Below, in pieces: positions 7,245 to 16,265 of a stretch of 36,330 nt of DNA (position 1 is its first letter; each line of letters opens with the position of its first letter). Below the pieces are notes generated by a model that ran no database searches, had not been told where the DNA came from, and worked only from the letters and a program-made list of their open reading frames with translations. A program made the translations under genes and the position numbers. This DNA comes from Lachnospiraceae bacterium. GTDB lineage: Bacteria > Bacillota > Clostridia > Lachnospirales > Lachnospiraceae. Location: positions 1 to 36,330 of the forward strand of contig JAFLTF010000014.1 of NCBI GenBank assembly GCA_022510585.1, written 5' to 3'.

Positions 7245-9524
7245 ATGACTACTGAGAAAATAAGAGAGCTGATAGCCCGGATGACGTTAGAAGAGAAGGC
7301 TTCTATGTGTTCCGGTGCCGATTTCTGGCATACGGAAGCAATAGAACGGCTGGGCATTCCGGCAAGTATGGTTTCGGACGGACCGCACGGATTGCGGAAG
7401 CAAGATCAGGAAGGCGACCATCTGGGAGTCAATGACAGCATCAAGGCAGTGTGTTTTCCGGCAGGCTGCGGAACGGCGGCTTCTTTTAACAGAGAGCTGC
7501 TGACATCCATGGGAGCAACGCTGGGAAATGAGTGTCAGGCGGAAGGAATCAGCGTGATTCTGGGACCGGCGGTCAATATCAAACGTTCTCCGTTATGTGG
7601 ACGTAATTTTGAATATTATTCCGAGGATCCGTATGTGGCAACCGAGATGGCGGGCGCTTTGATCAAAGGGATTCAAAGCAAGAATGTGGGAACCAGTATC
7701 AAACATTTTCTGGCCAATAATCAGGAGACAAGGAGGCAGTCTTCGGAGTCCCGTGTGGATGAGCGGACATTGCATGAGATCTATCTGGCAGCTTTTGAAG
7801 GCGCGATCAAGAAACAGAAGCCTTGGACAGTTATGTGTTCCTACAATAGAATCAACGGATTCTATGCTGCCCAGAATCATAAATATCTGACAGAAACACT
7901 ACGTGATAGGTGGGGATTTGACGGATATGTAGTGAGTGACTGGGGTGCAGTCAATAACCGCGTGGAGGATCTGAAAGCGGGACTGGATCTGGAAATGCCC
8001 ACTTCACTGGGAGCAAATGATAAGCTGATCGTAGAAGCGGTACAGAACGGTACGCTGGAAGAAAGCGTTGTAGATACGGCGGTAGAGCGGATCTTGAATA
8101 TCATCTTCCGCTATGAAGAGAATCGGGATAAGAATGCTGCATGGGATAAGGATGAAGATCATGAAATGGCAAGGAAAGTGGCGGAGGAAACCATTGTTCT
8201 TTTGAAAAATGATGGTCTGTTGCCACTGAATGAAAATGACGATATCGCGTTTATCGGTAAATATGCCGAAGCGCCCAGATATCAGGGCGGCGGCAGTTCC
8301 CATATCAACAGCCACAAAGTCACCTCCGCAATGGATGTGGTATCCGGCAAATCGAATATTGTCTATGCGAGAGGATACAATGACGATGAGGATAAAACCG
8401 ATGAAACCTTGCTTGCAGAGGCTGTTGAAGCAGCGAAGAAGGCGAAAGTGGCGGTTATTTTTGCAGGACTTCCCGATGCCTTTGAATCGGAGGGCTTCGA
8501 CAGAACCCATATGTCCATGCCGAACTGCCAGAATGAGTTGATTGAAAAAGTGGCAGCGGTACAGCCGAATACAGTTGTTGTATTGCACAATGGTTCTCCG
8601 GTAGAAATGCCCTGGATCGATAAAGTAAAAGGCGTTGTGGAAGCCTATCTGGGCGGTCAGGCGGTAGGCGGCGCCGTTTGTGACATCCTGTTCGGAAAAG
8701 TGAATCCCAGCGCGAAGCTTCCGGAAACCTTCCCGCTTAAGCTGGAAGACAATCCTTCTTATCTGTTCTATTTCGGTGAGGGAGATACGGTAGAATACAG
8801 AGAAGGCATCTTTGTGGGATACCGCTATTATGATAAGAAAAAAATGGACGTTCTTTTCCCCTTCGGGTATGGACTGTCCTATACTACCTTCGAGTATTCG
8901 AACCTGACTGTAGATAAGGAAAACTTAAAGGATACTGACACATTGACTGTATCGGTCAATATAACCAATACCGGCAAGATGGCTGGAAAAGAAGTGGTAC
9001 AGCTCTATGTTGCGGATAAGGAAAGCACTGTGATCCGCCCGGTAAAAGAACTGCGGGATTTTGCCAAAGTTGACCTTGCGCCGGGAGAGACGAAGACGGT
9101 TACTTTCACGCTGGATAAAAGAGCCTTTGCTTATTACAATGTTCAGATTCATGACTGGCATGTAGAAACCGGAGAATTCGAGATTCTGATCGGGAAATCT
9201 TCCAGGGATATTGTACTTAGGAAGACCGTTACCGTGGAATCTACCGTAAAAATTCCGATGGTCTATACCACGGATACCACGGTGGGCGATGTCATGAAAG
9301 ATCCGAGGGCATGGGAAATCGTGAAGCCGCTATTTGCAAACGGAATGTTTGGAGAAGGCTCTGAAGCTAATGTAGGTGATGCGGCGGCAGAAGCAATTTC
9401 TGAAGAAATGATGGAAGCGATGTTAAAATATATGCCGCTTCGCGGACCGGTCAGCTTCCATGGCGGCGTGTCCATGGCGGATGTACAGAAGTATGTAGAT
9501 CAGTTAAATGCGTTGGATTCATAA
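7245..9524 (+). CDS. Glycoside hydrolase family 3 (beta-glucosidase-like)
   Basis: Retaining exo-glycosidase, probably intracellular because no signal peptide is present, so it would act on imported oligosaccharides or glycosides. Domain order: a (beta/alpha)8 GH3 N-domain (to about residue 290) with KHFLANNQET and the nucleophile motif GYVVSDWGAV (Asp near 232); the GH3 C-domain (about 310-540) with ETIVLLKNDGLLPL, GGGSSHIN and PFGYGLSYTTFEYS; then a fibronectin type III-like domain (about 555-670) with VSVNITNTGKMAGKEVVQLY. About 85 further residues follow, a tail of unknown role found in some Clostridia enzymes. Beta-glucosidase is the best guess; xylosidase or another exo-specificity cannot be excluded. 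The ribosome site AAGGAGG is strong. A terminator-like hairpin follows about 50 bases downstream. Confidence 0.93.
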   Translation: MTTEKIRELIARMTLEEKASMCSGADFWHTEAIERLGIPASMVSDGPHGLRKQDQEGDHLGVNDSIKAVCFPAGCGTAASFNRELLTSMGATLGNECQAEGISVILGPAVNIKRSPLCGRNFEYYSEDPYVATEMAGALIKGIQSKNVGTSIKHFLANNQETRRQSSESRVDERTLHEIYLAAFEGAIKKQKPWTVMCSYNRINGFYAAQNHKYLTETLRDRWGFDGYVVSDWGAVNNRVEDLKAGLDLEMPTSLGANDKLIVEAVQNGTLEESVVDTAVERILNIIFRYEENRDKNAAWDKDEDHEMARKVAEETIVLLKNDGLLPLNENDDIAFIGKYAEAPRYQGGGSSHINSHKVTSAMDVVSGKSNIVYARGYNDDEDKTDETLLAEAVEAAKKAKVAVIFAGLPDAFESEGFDRTHMSMPNCQNELIEKVAAVQPNTVVVLHNGSPVEMPWIDKVKGVVEAYLGGQAVGGAVCDILFGKVNPSAKLPETFPLKLEDNPSYLFYFGEGDTVEYREGIFVGYRYYDKKKMDVLFPFGYGLSYTTFEYSNLTVDKENLKDTDTLTVSVNITNTGKMAGKEVVQLYVADKESTVIRPVKELRDFAKVDLAPGETKTVTFTLDKRAFAYYNVQIHDWHVETGEFEILIGKSSRDIVLRKTVTVESTVKIPMVYTTDTTVGDVMKDPRAWEIVKPLFANGMFGEGSEANVGDAAAEAISEEMMEAMLKYMPLRGPVSFHGGVSMADVQKYVDQLNALDS

Positions 9525-9571
9525 AGAAGACGCATACCCACAACAAAAAAAGGTCAATTGACTACATTACG

Positions 9572-9616
9572 CGGCGGCTTTTGTAAAGTATACTACAAAA
9601 GCCGCCGATATATTTT
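9572..9616 (+). terminator. Terminator-like hairpin after the GH3 gene
   Basis: A perfect 14-bp stem, CGGCGGCTTTTGTA paired with TACAAAAGCCGCCG around an eight-base AAGTATAC loop, is followed by ATATATTTTAAAA. The stem is very stable, but the T-tract is interrupted, so termination may be imperfect. It separates the glpK-to-GH3 run from the coiled-coil gene. Confidence 0.75.
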
Positions 9617-9685
9617 AAAACGGGTTTTAGATACGGCGAAACGGATTTTGCTGTATATATATTCAGCGAACAGGGAGGTTATATT

Positions 9686-10681
9686 ATGGCAGTATGGGTA
9701 TTGGGGAATCCGAATTATCATCAGAATCACGGCATAGGCATTCAGCGGGGGATGGCCAGCCAGCGAAATGAAAACATACAAGCGCGCAAGGAAGCCAGAC
9801 AGGGGAAGAACAACAGCAAACCGTTGAAGAGCGGAACCATCAATATGAGTATGCTGGGCGGGAATCAGGATACGATTTTGTTCCGTAAACAGCTGGCCAA
9901 AAAGCGGGCGATGAAAGTGATAAGCGACGCCTGGTCAGGCGATCAGAAGATCGATATGGGTATTGAAGAAAGAAAAGCCCATATTCAGGAACTTAAGTCC
10001 GATATTGAAAGAAACCGTAAAGTCATTGAAGACGGGAATGCCATGAAAGCAGAACTGAAAGAGACTTATGGCATAGATGATAATGACAAAGAATTGGATG
10101 AAACATTACTTGCCGAATACCAGAAACGTGTGTCAGAGATTGACGATGCAATCGACTTCCATACCAAGGAAATGGAAAAAGCACAAAATGCCGTAATCGG
10201 TGAACATGCAGCTATCCGCAGCGTTCGCCTGGAACGCCTCAAACGCCATGATATGGTAGATGCACAGAAAACAGCGGATAAGATCAATGAACAAGCCAGT
10301 AAGGATGCCATCGGCATGCTGGTCGGAGAAGCAAAAGAGATCATGGACGAGATCCGCGAGGAGGAGAAAGAAGCTGCCAAGAAGAAGGCGGAAGAGAAAG
10401 AAGAGCGGGAAGAAAAGATCGAAGAGAAGAGAGAAGAGAGAGAAGAACTGCAGGAGCAGCTTGAACTGAAGCGGGAAGAAAATGCAGAAGTAGAAGAAGC
10501 CAAAGAACAGGCGCGGGAAAATGCCAGAGAGCAGGGAGACCTGCTGGAGGCTGCAACGGAGTATATAATCGATCCGATGACGAATACTTCTCAGATCAAG
10601 GAAGAAATCAAAAATATGCTGCATAAGATGAAACTCCTTGAGGAAGATATCAAGGGCGCCAAGGTGGATGACATTGTATAA
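9686..10681 (+). CDS. Charged coiled-coil protein of unknown function
   Basis: 331 residues, cytosolic, without signal peptide or membrane segment. The first 65 residues are Asn/Gln/Gly-rich (LGNPNYHQNHGIGIQRGM, then SGTINMSMLGGNQDTIL). Residues 80-200 form charged helices, and about 210-280 is an almost pure Glu/Lys/Arg stretch such as EEREEKIEEKREEREELQEQ that should form a long coiled coil or a single stable helix. A short C-terminal amphipathic helix, IKEEIKNMLHKMKLLEEDIK, ends it. I do not recognise a family. It is expressed alone: a terminator hairpin precedes it, a GGGAGG ribosome site lies before the ATG, and a second terminator follows 12 bases after the stop. A structural or scaffold role is possible but unproven. 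Minus-strand ORFs over the repeat region are composition artefacts. Confidence 0.85.
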   Translation: MAVWVLGNPNYHQNHGIGIQRGMASQRNENIQARKEARQGKNNSKPLKSGTINMSMLGGNQDTILFRKQLAKKRAMKVISDAWSGDQKIDMGIEERKAHIQELKSDIERNRKVIEDGNAMKAELKETYGIDDNDKELDETLLAEYQKRVSEIDDAIDFHTKEMEKAQNAVIGEHAAIRSVRLERLKRHDMVDAQKTADKINEQASKDAIGMLVGEAKEIMDEIREEEKEAAKKKAEEKEEREEKIEEKREEREELQEQLELKREENAEVEEAKEQARENAREQGDLLEAATEYIIDPMTNTSQIKEEIKNMLHKMKLLEEDIKGAKVDDIV

Positions 10682-10692
10682 CTAATAAAATG

Positions 10693-10721
10693 GACGTTCT
10701 GTTTGGAACGTCTGTTTTTTT
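10693..10721 (+). terminator. Rho-independent terminator of the coiled-coil gene
   Basis: Stem GACGTTC paired with GAACGTC around a TGTTTG loop, followed at once by TGTTTTTTT. Classic hairpin plus T-tract, 12 bases after the stop codon. Confidence 0.88.
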
Positions 10722-10734
10722 CAATTTTACCCAG

Positions 10735-10763
10735 TTGCAAAACCGTGTAAAGTAGACTAAAAT
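10735..10763 (+). promoter_or_regulatory. Putative promoter of the glycosyltransferase operon
   Basis: TTGCAA (10735-10740), a 17-base spacer, then TAAAAT (10758-10763), located just after the terminator and 69 bases before the glycosyltransferase start. Confidence 0.55.
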
Positions 10764-10832
10764 AAAACAGATACAGGTTATTTGATTGATAAGATAAAAT
10801 AGTATTATGTACGAGAAGGCAAATAAACAAAA

Positions 10833-12017
10833 ATGAAAAAAATAATGCTTTTTGAAGGCGATATCGAGACCCAGGGATACTTTTCCCTGCAACTTGCGGA
10901 AGCTTTTCAGAAAATGGGACATGAGACTTTTGTATTTGACTTAAGCAGACCGTGGAACTCTACGGAACGTTTTTTCCGTTTCTTTGAGCAGGGGAACACG
11001 GTGCTTGTCAATTTTAATTTCCATGGAATGAGCGGAGAGGAAATCTTTCTGGACGAAAATGACCGTACCATGTGGGATGCGCTGCAGATACCCAGCTATA
11101 ATATCGTGGTGGATCATCCGATGTACTACCACCATTTTTTCGGGCGGCTGCCCAGAGGTTATCACCATATCAATATTGATAGAAATCATCAGAAATATAT
11201 GCAAAGGTTTTTTCCGCAGATTCCAAGCGAGACCTTTCTGCCGCTGGCGGGAACGGAGTTTAATCCGAATAAATCCTATGTTCCTGTAGAATATCGCAGA
11301 TACGACGTGACGATGGTGGGAAATTATACGCCGCCTTCTCAATTTGAAAAATATATTACCCGGATCGATGATGAGTACACGGCATTTTACTATGGAATGA
11401 TCGATGACTTATTAGCGCATCCCATGCGGACGGTAGAGGAGGTAGCGGAAGAACATATTCGCAGGGAGATTCCCGAAGTGACGGAAGAAGAGATCAAAGG
11501 CGTTATGAGTAAACTTACCTTTATCGATCTCTATGTCCGTTTCAAGACAAGGGGAGAAGCGGTAAAGGCGCTTGCGGATGCAGGGATCAAGGTGCATACC
11601 TTCGGCGGCGGATGGGACAGGCTTTCCTGTAAGAGACCCGAAAATCTGATAAGCGGCAGCAGTCTGGATTCCGTAGGCTGTCTGAAGAAACTGAGTCAGA
11701 GTAAGATCTCCCTAAATGTGATGCCCTGGTTTCGAGACGGCGCTCATGACCGGGTTTTCAACACCATGTTGAACGGGTCGCTGTGCCTGACAGACAGCAG
11801 TGTCTATCTGGATGAAATTCTGGAAGATAAAGTAAATTGTAAGATCTATTCTTTGACGCAGATGGAAGATCTGCCTGAGATGGTATATGGGTTGTTGGCC
11901 AATCCGCCGAAGCTGCAGGAAATCATTGATAACGGATACAAGATGGCAAAAGAAGCCCATACATGGGAGCATCGGGCGGCAATACTGCACGATATGATAG
12001 AGAAAGAGCAGGGGTAA
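10833..12017 (+). CDS. CgeB-like glycosyltransferase family protein
   Basis: 394 residues, soluble, with a two-lobe organisation. The N-lobe (about 1-190) begins KKIMLFEGDIETQGYFSLQLAEAF, with an FDLS segment and a His-rich stretch DHPMYYHHFFGRLP. The C-lobe (about 220-390) has HTFGGGWDRL and a sugar-nucleotide-type segment LNVMPWFRDGAHDRVFNTML followed by GSLCLTDSSVYLDEIL, typical of the glycosyltransferase group 1-like domain found in CgeB spore-coat proteins. Donor and acceptor are unknown. Surface or spore-coat glycan modification is an inference from the family. The ribosome site is weak. The stop codon overlaps the first of two adjacent ATGs of azlC, so the two genes are translationally coupled. 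Confidence 0.82.
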   Translation: MKKIMLFEGDIETQGYFSLQLAEAFQKMGHETFVFDLSRPWNSTERFFRFFEQGNTVLVNFNFHGMSGEEIFLDENDRTMWDALQIPSYNIVVDHPMYYHHFFGRLPRGYHHINIDRNHQKYMQRFFPQIPSETFLPLAGTEFNPNKSYVPVEYRRYDVTMVGNYTPPSQFEKYITRIDDEYTAFYYGMIDDLLAHPMRTVEEVAEEHIRREIPEVTEEEIKGVMSKLTFIDLYVRFKTRGEAVKALADAGIKVHTFGGGWDRLSCKRPENLISGSSLDSVGCLKKLSQSKISLNVMPWFRDGAHDRVFNTMLNGSLCLTDSSVYLDEILEDKVNCKIYSLTQMEDLPEMVYGLLANPPKLQEIIDNGYKMAKEAHTWEHRAAILHDMIEKEQG

Positions 12018-12721
12018 TGATGAAAAAATATAAACATATAGGCTTTGCTTTTCGCCAGACGATCCCTGTCATGCTGGGATATCTGTTTCTGGGGATGGCA
12101 TTTGGTCTGATGCTGCAGGATGCCGGCTACCATTTTTTGTGGGCGCTTTTATCAAGTGTCATCATCTATGCGGGAAGCATGCAATTTGTATTGGTCACAT
12201 TATTGACCGCTGGAGTCAATCTGGTTTATGCGGCCGTGATGACATTATTTATCAACGGCAGGCATATATTTTACGGCCTATCTTTTATAGAAAAATATAA
12301 AAAAATGGGAAAGGCATATCCCTATCTGGTCTTTGCTCTGACGGATGAAACTTATTCCGTACTCTGTGGGACCCGTGTGCCGGAAGGCATGGAGGAGAAA
12401 AAGGTTTTTTTCTGGATATCCTTTCTGGACCAGTGCTACTGGGTGATCGGCTCGGTAGTCGGGGCATTGGCGGGGCAGTATGTCACGTTTGATTCCACGG
12501 GAATCGATTTTTCCATGACGGCGCTTTTTGTGGTCATTGTGGTGGAACAGTGGCAGGAAAAAGAAACACATATTCCTGCGATCATCGGAGTAATAAGCGG
12601 TCTTTTGTTTTTATTGATCCTGGGACCGGACAGTTTTATCCTGCCGTCGCTGTTATGTGCTATGATGGCGCTTTTGCTTATGCGGCAGGTAAAAGAGCGG
12701 GATGCGGTAAGAAGGGAGTAG
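12017..12721 (+). CDS. azlC: AzlC-family branched-chain amino acid exporter, large subunit
   Basis: Membrane protein of about 234 residues, paired with AzlD, that exports branched-chain amino acids or analogues such as azaleucine. Family signs are AFRQTIPVMLGYLFLGMAFGLML, the small-residue helix IYAGSMQFVLVTLL, NGRHIFYGLSF and ALTDETYSVLC. About seven hydrophobic helices are visible. The ORF track extends to 11963, but those extra 18 residues lie inside the glycosyltransferase gene. The real start is one of the two adjacent ATGs at 12017/12020, with GCAGGGG just upstream as ribosome site. azlD follows 10 bases later. Confidence 0.92.
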   Translation: MMKKYKHIGFAFRQTIPVMLGYLFLGMAFGLMLQDAGYHFLWALLSSVIIYAGSMQFVLVTLLTAGVNLVYAAVMTLFINGRHIFYGLSFIEKYKKMGKAYPYLVFALTDETYSVLCGTRVPEGMEEKKVFFWISFLDQCYWVIGSVVGALAGQYVTFDSTGIDFSMTALFVVIVVEQWQEKETHIPAIIGVISGLLFLLILGPDSFILPSLLCAMMALLLMRQVKERDAVRRE

Positions 12722-12731
12722 TGATAGCAAG

Positions 12732-13064
12732 ATGAGTACAATACATTCTTTGGCGATCATAGCAGTGGTATCTGTCTGCACGGTTTTTCTCCGAGCCTTT
12801 CCGTTCCTGATTTTCGGCGGAAAAAAGGAAGTGCCGCAGACCGTACAGTATCTGGGGAAAGTCCTGCCGCCTGCGATCATGACGGTGTTAGTGGTATACT
12901 GCCTGAAAGGGATTTCTTTTTTGGAGGGAAGCCGGGGTATACCCGAAATCTTTTCCGTATTGTTGGTAGCCGGACTACATCTTTGGAAGAAAAACATATT
13001 ATTGAGTATAGGATTGGGAACGGTTTGTTATATGGTGTTGATACAGCTTGTATTCGCAGCGTAA
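12732..13064 (+). CDS. azlD: AzlD-family branched-chain amino acid transport subunit
   Basis: 110-residue membrane protein with about four helices; the small partner of AzlC. Recognisable segments are VCTVFLRAFPFLIFGG near the N-terminus and VLPPAIMTVLVVYCL in the middle. Length and position after azlC match the family. A GAAGGGAG ribosome site sits about 13 bases upstream. Confidence 0.9.
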   Translation: MSTIHSLAIIAVVSVCTVFLRAFPFLIFGGKKEVPQTVQYLGKVLPPAIMTVLVVYCLKGISFLEGSRGIPEIFSVLLVAGLHLWKKNILLSIGLGTVCYMVLIQLVFAA

Positions 13065-13094
13065 AAACAGCGCATAAGAGGGGTATGGATTTAG

Positions 13095-13649
13095 ATGTTG
13101 AAATGGAAAGGTTTCGGACGGAAACGTTCAGAGAAATTGGTAAAAAGTTTTGAGCGTCACCGCCGGTTGACAGAATTATTAAAAAAATACGGCGGCGATA
13201 TTATTGATTCCGATAATTTTAAAAAAACAAAAGGGCATATTCAGCATGGCAGCATGACTGTCAACGGTCACTGTATGAATGTGGCAAGATACAGTCTGAT
13301 CCTGAACAAAAAATTAAGGCTGAACTGCAATCAAAACGATCTGGTACGGGGTTCTTTGCTGCATGATTATTTCCTTTATGACTGGCATGATAAAGAATAT
13401 CTGTCACAGCGCAAAAGGCTGCATGGGTTCCGGCATCCGGGGATCGCACTGCGAAATGCGGATAAAGAGTACTGTTTAACGGACATACAGCGTGATATTA
13501 TAAAGAAACACATGTGGCCCCTGTCAGTGGTGCCGCCGGTTTATAAAGAGGCATGGGTCGTAACTGCGGCGGATAAATATTGTTCCCTTATGGAAACGAT
13601 CGGGGTACATAAGGGGCATGGAAAGGTTGAGAAAATTGAATTTATATGA
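13095..13649 (+). CDS. HD-domain protein (putative phosphohydrolase)
   Basis: 184 residues, cytosolic. The HD-type metal ligands are visible in order: the first His in VNGHCMNVARYSL, the His-Asp pair in RGSLLHDYFLYDWHD, further His in GFRHPGIALRNA, and a late Asp in VVTAADKYCSLMET. HD proteins of this compact kind hydrolyse phosphate esters or nucleotides; the substrate is unknown. The ribosome site AGAGGGG is rather distant from the ATG. The 3' end overlaps the start region of the PLP enzyme gene, so the two are probably co-translated. Confidence 0.85.
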   Translation: MLKWKGFGRKRSEKLVKSFERHRRLTELLKKYGGDIIDSDNFKKTKGHIQHGSMTVNGHCMNVARYSLILNKKLRLNCNQNDLVRGSLLHDYFLYDWHDKEYLSQRKRLHGFRHPGIALRNADKEYCLTDIQRDIIKKHMWPLSVVPPVYKEAWVVTAADKYCSLMETIGVHKGHGKVEKIEFI

Positions 13650-15069
13650 CACTCTTGTCACTTATGGAGAGAGCGGTCATTATCCCTATCACATGCCGGG
13701 GCACAAGCGGAAGAAAAACGGCGATATCTTATCGGATATTTTTCAAATCGATATCACGGAGATAGACGGTTTTGATAATCTGCATCAGGCAGAGGGGCTT
13801 ATCAGACAGGCGCAGGAGAGGGCGGCAGAACTTTACGGAGCTGAAGAAAGTTTTTTTCTGATAAACGGAAGTACCTGTGGGGTGATTTCCGCAATCCTTA
13901 CGGTGACGGACAAGCAGGATACGGTGTTGATTGCAAGAAACTGCCATAAGTCGGTTTATCATGCAGCCTTTTTACAGGAACTGCATTTACGTTATCTTTA
14001 TCCGGAACAGATTACGGAGTACGGTATTTCGGATGCAATCGCGCCGGAAGCTGTGGAAGCGGCCCTGGAACGGTATCCGGAATGTAAGGCGGTAGTCATC
14101 ACTTCTCCCACTTATGAAGGCGTGGTATCGGATATCCGCAGGATCGGTGAGATCGTTCATAAGAAAGGAAAAATTCTGATCGTGGATGAGGCACACGGAG
14201 CGCATTTCGGACTGGCGGAAAGCATGCCGGAGAACGCAGTCAGGCAGGGAGCAGACCTGGTGATCCACAGTCTGCATAAAACTTTGCCGTCCATGACCCA
14301 AACCGCGCTTTTGCATGTAAGAGGTTCCCGTATAGACCGCATGAAACTGCGCAGATATTTAGCAGTCTTTCAGTCCAGCAGTCCTTCGTATGTATTGATG
14401 GCAAGTATGGATGCCTGTCTTGCTTTTTTGGAAAAAAATGCTTTATCCTCTTTTGCCAAACTGCAGGAAAATCATCGGGATTTTATCCAAAAAACAAAAA
14501 ATTGCTGTCATATTCAAATTGGCGAAATGAAAACCCTGCAAGGGAAGAACTGTCATCTTGCGGCATGGGATATCTGCAAATTGGTGATTTCCGTAAAAGG
14601 AACTTCCATGAGCGGACAAGCGCTTTATGATATGCTAAAGGATGATTTTAACTTGCAAATGGAGATGGCTGCGGATACTTATGCGCTTGCGGTCATGACG
14701 ATTGCGGATGAAAAATCTGACTGGCAGAGATTGGCTGATGCGCTTTTGCAGATTGATGGTAAGATAGAGAGGGCGGAAATCGAACGACGAAATCCGAAAG
14801 AAGACGGCATGCCGCCGACAGAGATGACGATTGCGCAGGCGCTTTCTGCTTTTTATGAGAGAACGCCGGAAAGCCGAAGCGAGGTCTTAGTGGAGCAGGC
14901 ACAGGGCAGGGTCATAGCGGATTTTATCAATCTCTATCCGCCGGGGATTCCGATTCTGGTACCGGGGGAAACAGTCACAGAGGAAGAGATCTGTCAGATA
15001 CGGCGAAATCTGGATTTGGGGCTGCATGTGCAGGGCGTATCGGAAAAAGGAACCGTTTGGGTTTTATAG
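13618..15069 (+). CDS. PLP-dependent Orn/Lys/Arg decarboxylase-family enzyme (YaaO-like)
   Basis: 483 residues. The family N-terminus LNLYDTLVTYGESGHYPYHMPGHKR leads into the fold-type I PLP domain: INGSTCGVISAI (phosphate cup), IVDEAHGAHFG (Asp to pyridine N), and the Schiff-base Lys in VIHSLHKTLPSMTQ. The C-terminal decarboxylase domain has FINLYPPGIPILVPGE. It lacks the N-terminal wing of the large inducible decarboxylases, as do Bacillus YaaO and SpeA-type enzymes, so arginine or lysine decarboxylation is possible but the substrate is unproven. The ATG at 13618 has AGGGG too close to be useful. An in-frame TTG at 13636 (LNLYDTL) has AAAGG nine bases upstream and may be the true start. Its place before the gmk-like, yaaR and holB genes matches yaaO in B. 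subtilis. Confidence 0.9.
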   Translation: MERLRKLNLYDTLVTYGESGHYPYHMPGHKRKKNGDILSDIFQIDITEIDGFDNLHQAEGLIRQAQERAAELYGAEESFFLINGSTCGVISAILTVTDKQDTVLIARNCHKSVYHAAFLQELHLRYLYPEQITEYGISDAIAPEAVEAALERYPECKAVVITSPTYEGVVSDIRRIGEIVHKKGKILIVDEAHGAHFGLAESMPENAVRQGADLVIHSLHKTLPSMTQTALLHVRGSRIDRMKLRRYLAVFQSSSPSYVLMASMDACLAFLEKNALSSFAKLQENHRDFIQKTKNCCHIQIGEMKTLQGKNCHLAAWDICKLVISVKGTSMSGQALYDMLKDDFNLQMEMAADTYALAVMTIADEKSDWQRLADALLQIDGKIERAEIERRNPKEDGMPPTEMTIAQALSAFYERTPESRSEVLVEQAQGRVIADFINLYPPGIPILVPGETVTEEEICQIRRNLDLGLHVQGVSEKGTVWVL

Positions 15070-15191
15070 TAAGATTTGAAAGTTCGTTGATTTTATGAAA
15101 TAAAATTGAAATTCCTACGAAAGTATGGCATTATTGAATTATAAATTACATTTTTTCAGTGACGTAAATTTTCGGGAAGGTTGCTGTTTCT

Positions 15192-15782
15192 ATGGGGAAA
15201 ATAGTATGTCTGATGGGAAAGAGCTCATCGGGAAAAGATACCATTTATAAAAGACTCTTGGAGCAGGATATCATTAAGCTGTGCAAAATCATACCGTATA
15301 CCACAAGACCGATTCGCGCAGGAGAACGGGACGGAGTAGAGTATTTTTTTACGGACGAAGCCGGATATCAGGAACTTTTGCAAAAAGGAGGCATCATTGA
15401 GTCGAGAAAGTATCATACCTGCCACGGCATTTGGAGATATTTTACGGTAGCAGGCGAAAAAATGGATTTATCGGAAAGTTCCTATCTGCTGATTGGGACT
15501 TTGGAAACCTATGAGCAGGTCAGCAGGTTTTATGGAAAAGAGAAAGTGCTGCCTGTCATGATCGAGTTAGATGACGGGGAGAGGCTGCAGAGAGCTTTGG
15601 ACAGAGAAAAAGTACAGGATAGTCCGCGCTATGAAGAGATGTGCAGACGTTTCCTGGCAGATTCAGAGGATTTTTCTTCGGAAAAACTGGCGGCAGCCGG
15701 GATTACGCAGACTTTTAATAATGATGATTTAGAGAAATGTCTTTTAAAGATTATAGACTATTTAAAAGCATATGACGTATAA
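15192..15782 (+). CDS. Guanylate kinase-like P-loop kinase
   Basis: 196 residues. The P-loop near the N-terminus is GKSSSGKDT, and the nucleotide-binding segment [21 protein letters not shown] closely matches the guanylate kinase GMP-binding motif (TTR-x-PR-x-GE-x-DG). The usual NYYGT segment is replaced by [10 protein letters not shown], and the Asp in GKDT is unusual for housekeeping Gmk, so this is a divergent paralogue, and GMP as substrate is not certain. It occupies the position of tmk (thymidylate kinase) in the B. subtilis yaaO-tmk-yaaQ-yaaR-holB cluster. A GGGAAGG ribosome site lies ahead of the ATG. The 122-base spacer before it is AT-rich; TTGAAA at about 15107 could be a -35, but no convincing -10 follows. 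Confidence 0.82.
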   Translation: MGKIVCLMGKSSSGKDTIYKRLLEQDIIKLCKIIPYTTRPIRAGERDGVEYFFTDEAGYQELLQKGGIIESRKYHTCHGIWRYFTVAGEKMDLSESSYLLIGTLETYEQVSRFYGKEKVLPVMIELDDGERLQRALDREKVQDSPRYEEMCRRFLADSEDFSSEKLAAAGITQTFNNDDLEKCLLKIIDYLKAYDV

Positions 15783-15808
15783 ATATAGGTCATGCATGGA
15801 GGTTTCAG

Positions 15809-16252
15809 GTGGATATTAAGGTAAATCAGATACAACAGCCTGCACCGGTGGAGCAGACACAGCAGCAGCCGCAGGAAACGGACGGTTCATTTAAATTCAC
15901 GTTAGTCAGTAGAATTGAAGAGCAGGATTTACAGAATGCGCTGACACAGATGATGGAGGAGATCACCAGACAGGGTGATAAGCTTGCCAAGCACCGTGAT
16001 ATCAAAGATATGAAACGATACCGGGCGCTGATCAAAGATTTTTTGAATGAAGTTGTGAATCGTTCCCATGCCTTTTCCAGAGAAAATTTCCTGGACAGAA
16101 AGGGGCGGCACAGAGTCTATGGAATCATACGCTTAATTGATAAAAATCTGGATGAGCTGGCGCAGGAACTGGTCAAAGACGAACAGGACAATATAGAGAT
16201 TTTAAATAAAATTGGGGAGATACGAGGGCTGCTTCTGGATATCTTCACATAG
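15809..16252 (+). CDS. yaaR: YaaR family protein (DUF327)
   Basis: 147 residues, starting with GTG; the ORF track shows it as Met. The start is decided by GGAGG (15798-15802), six bases upstream. A Gln/Pro-rich N-terminus ([16 protein letters not shown]) precedes a helical domain with [39 protein letters not shown] and [17 protein letters not shown], characteristic of YaaR. The function is not established. The gene is almost always found upstream of holB in Firmicutes, as here (13 bases between stop and start). Cytosolic, no membrane segment. Confidence 0.88.
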   Translation: MDIKVNQIQQPAPVEQTQQQPQETDGSFKFTLVSRIEEQDLQNALTQMMEEITRQGDKLAKHRDIKDMKRYRALIKDFLNEVVNRSHAFSRENFLDRKGRHRVYGIIRLIDKNLDELAQELVKDEQDNIEILNKIGEIRGLLLDIFT

Positions 16253-16265
16253 AACGGAGGTATAT

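Noticed and set aside
10066-10624. Long minus-strand ORFs (145 and 163 residues) opposite the coiled-coil gene
   Set aside because: Ser/Phe/Leu-rich low-complexity translations that mirror the Glu/Lys/Arg codons of the real gene; no ribosome site or recognisable domain.
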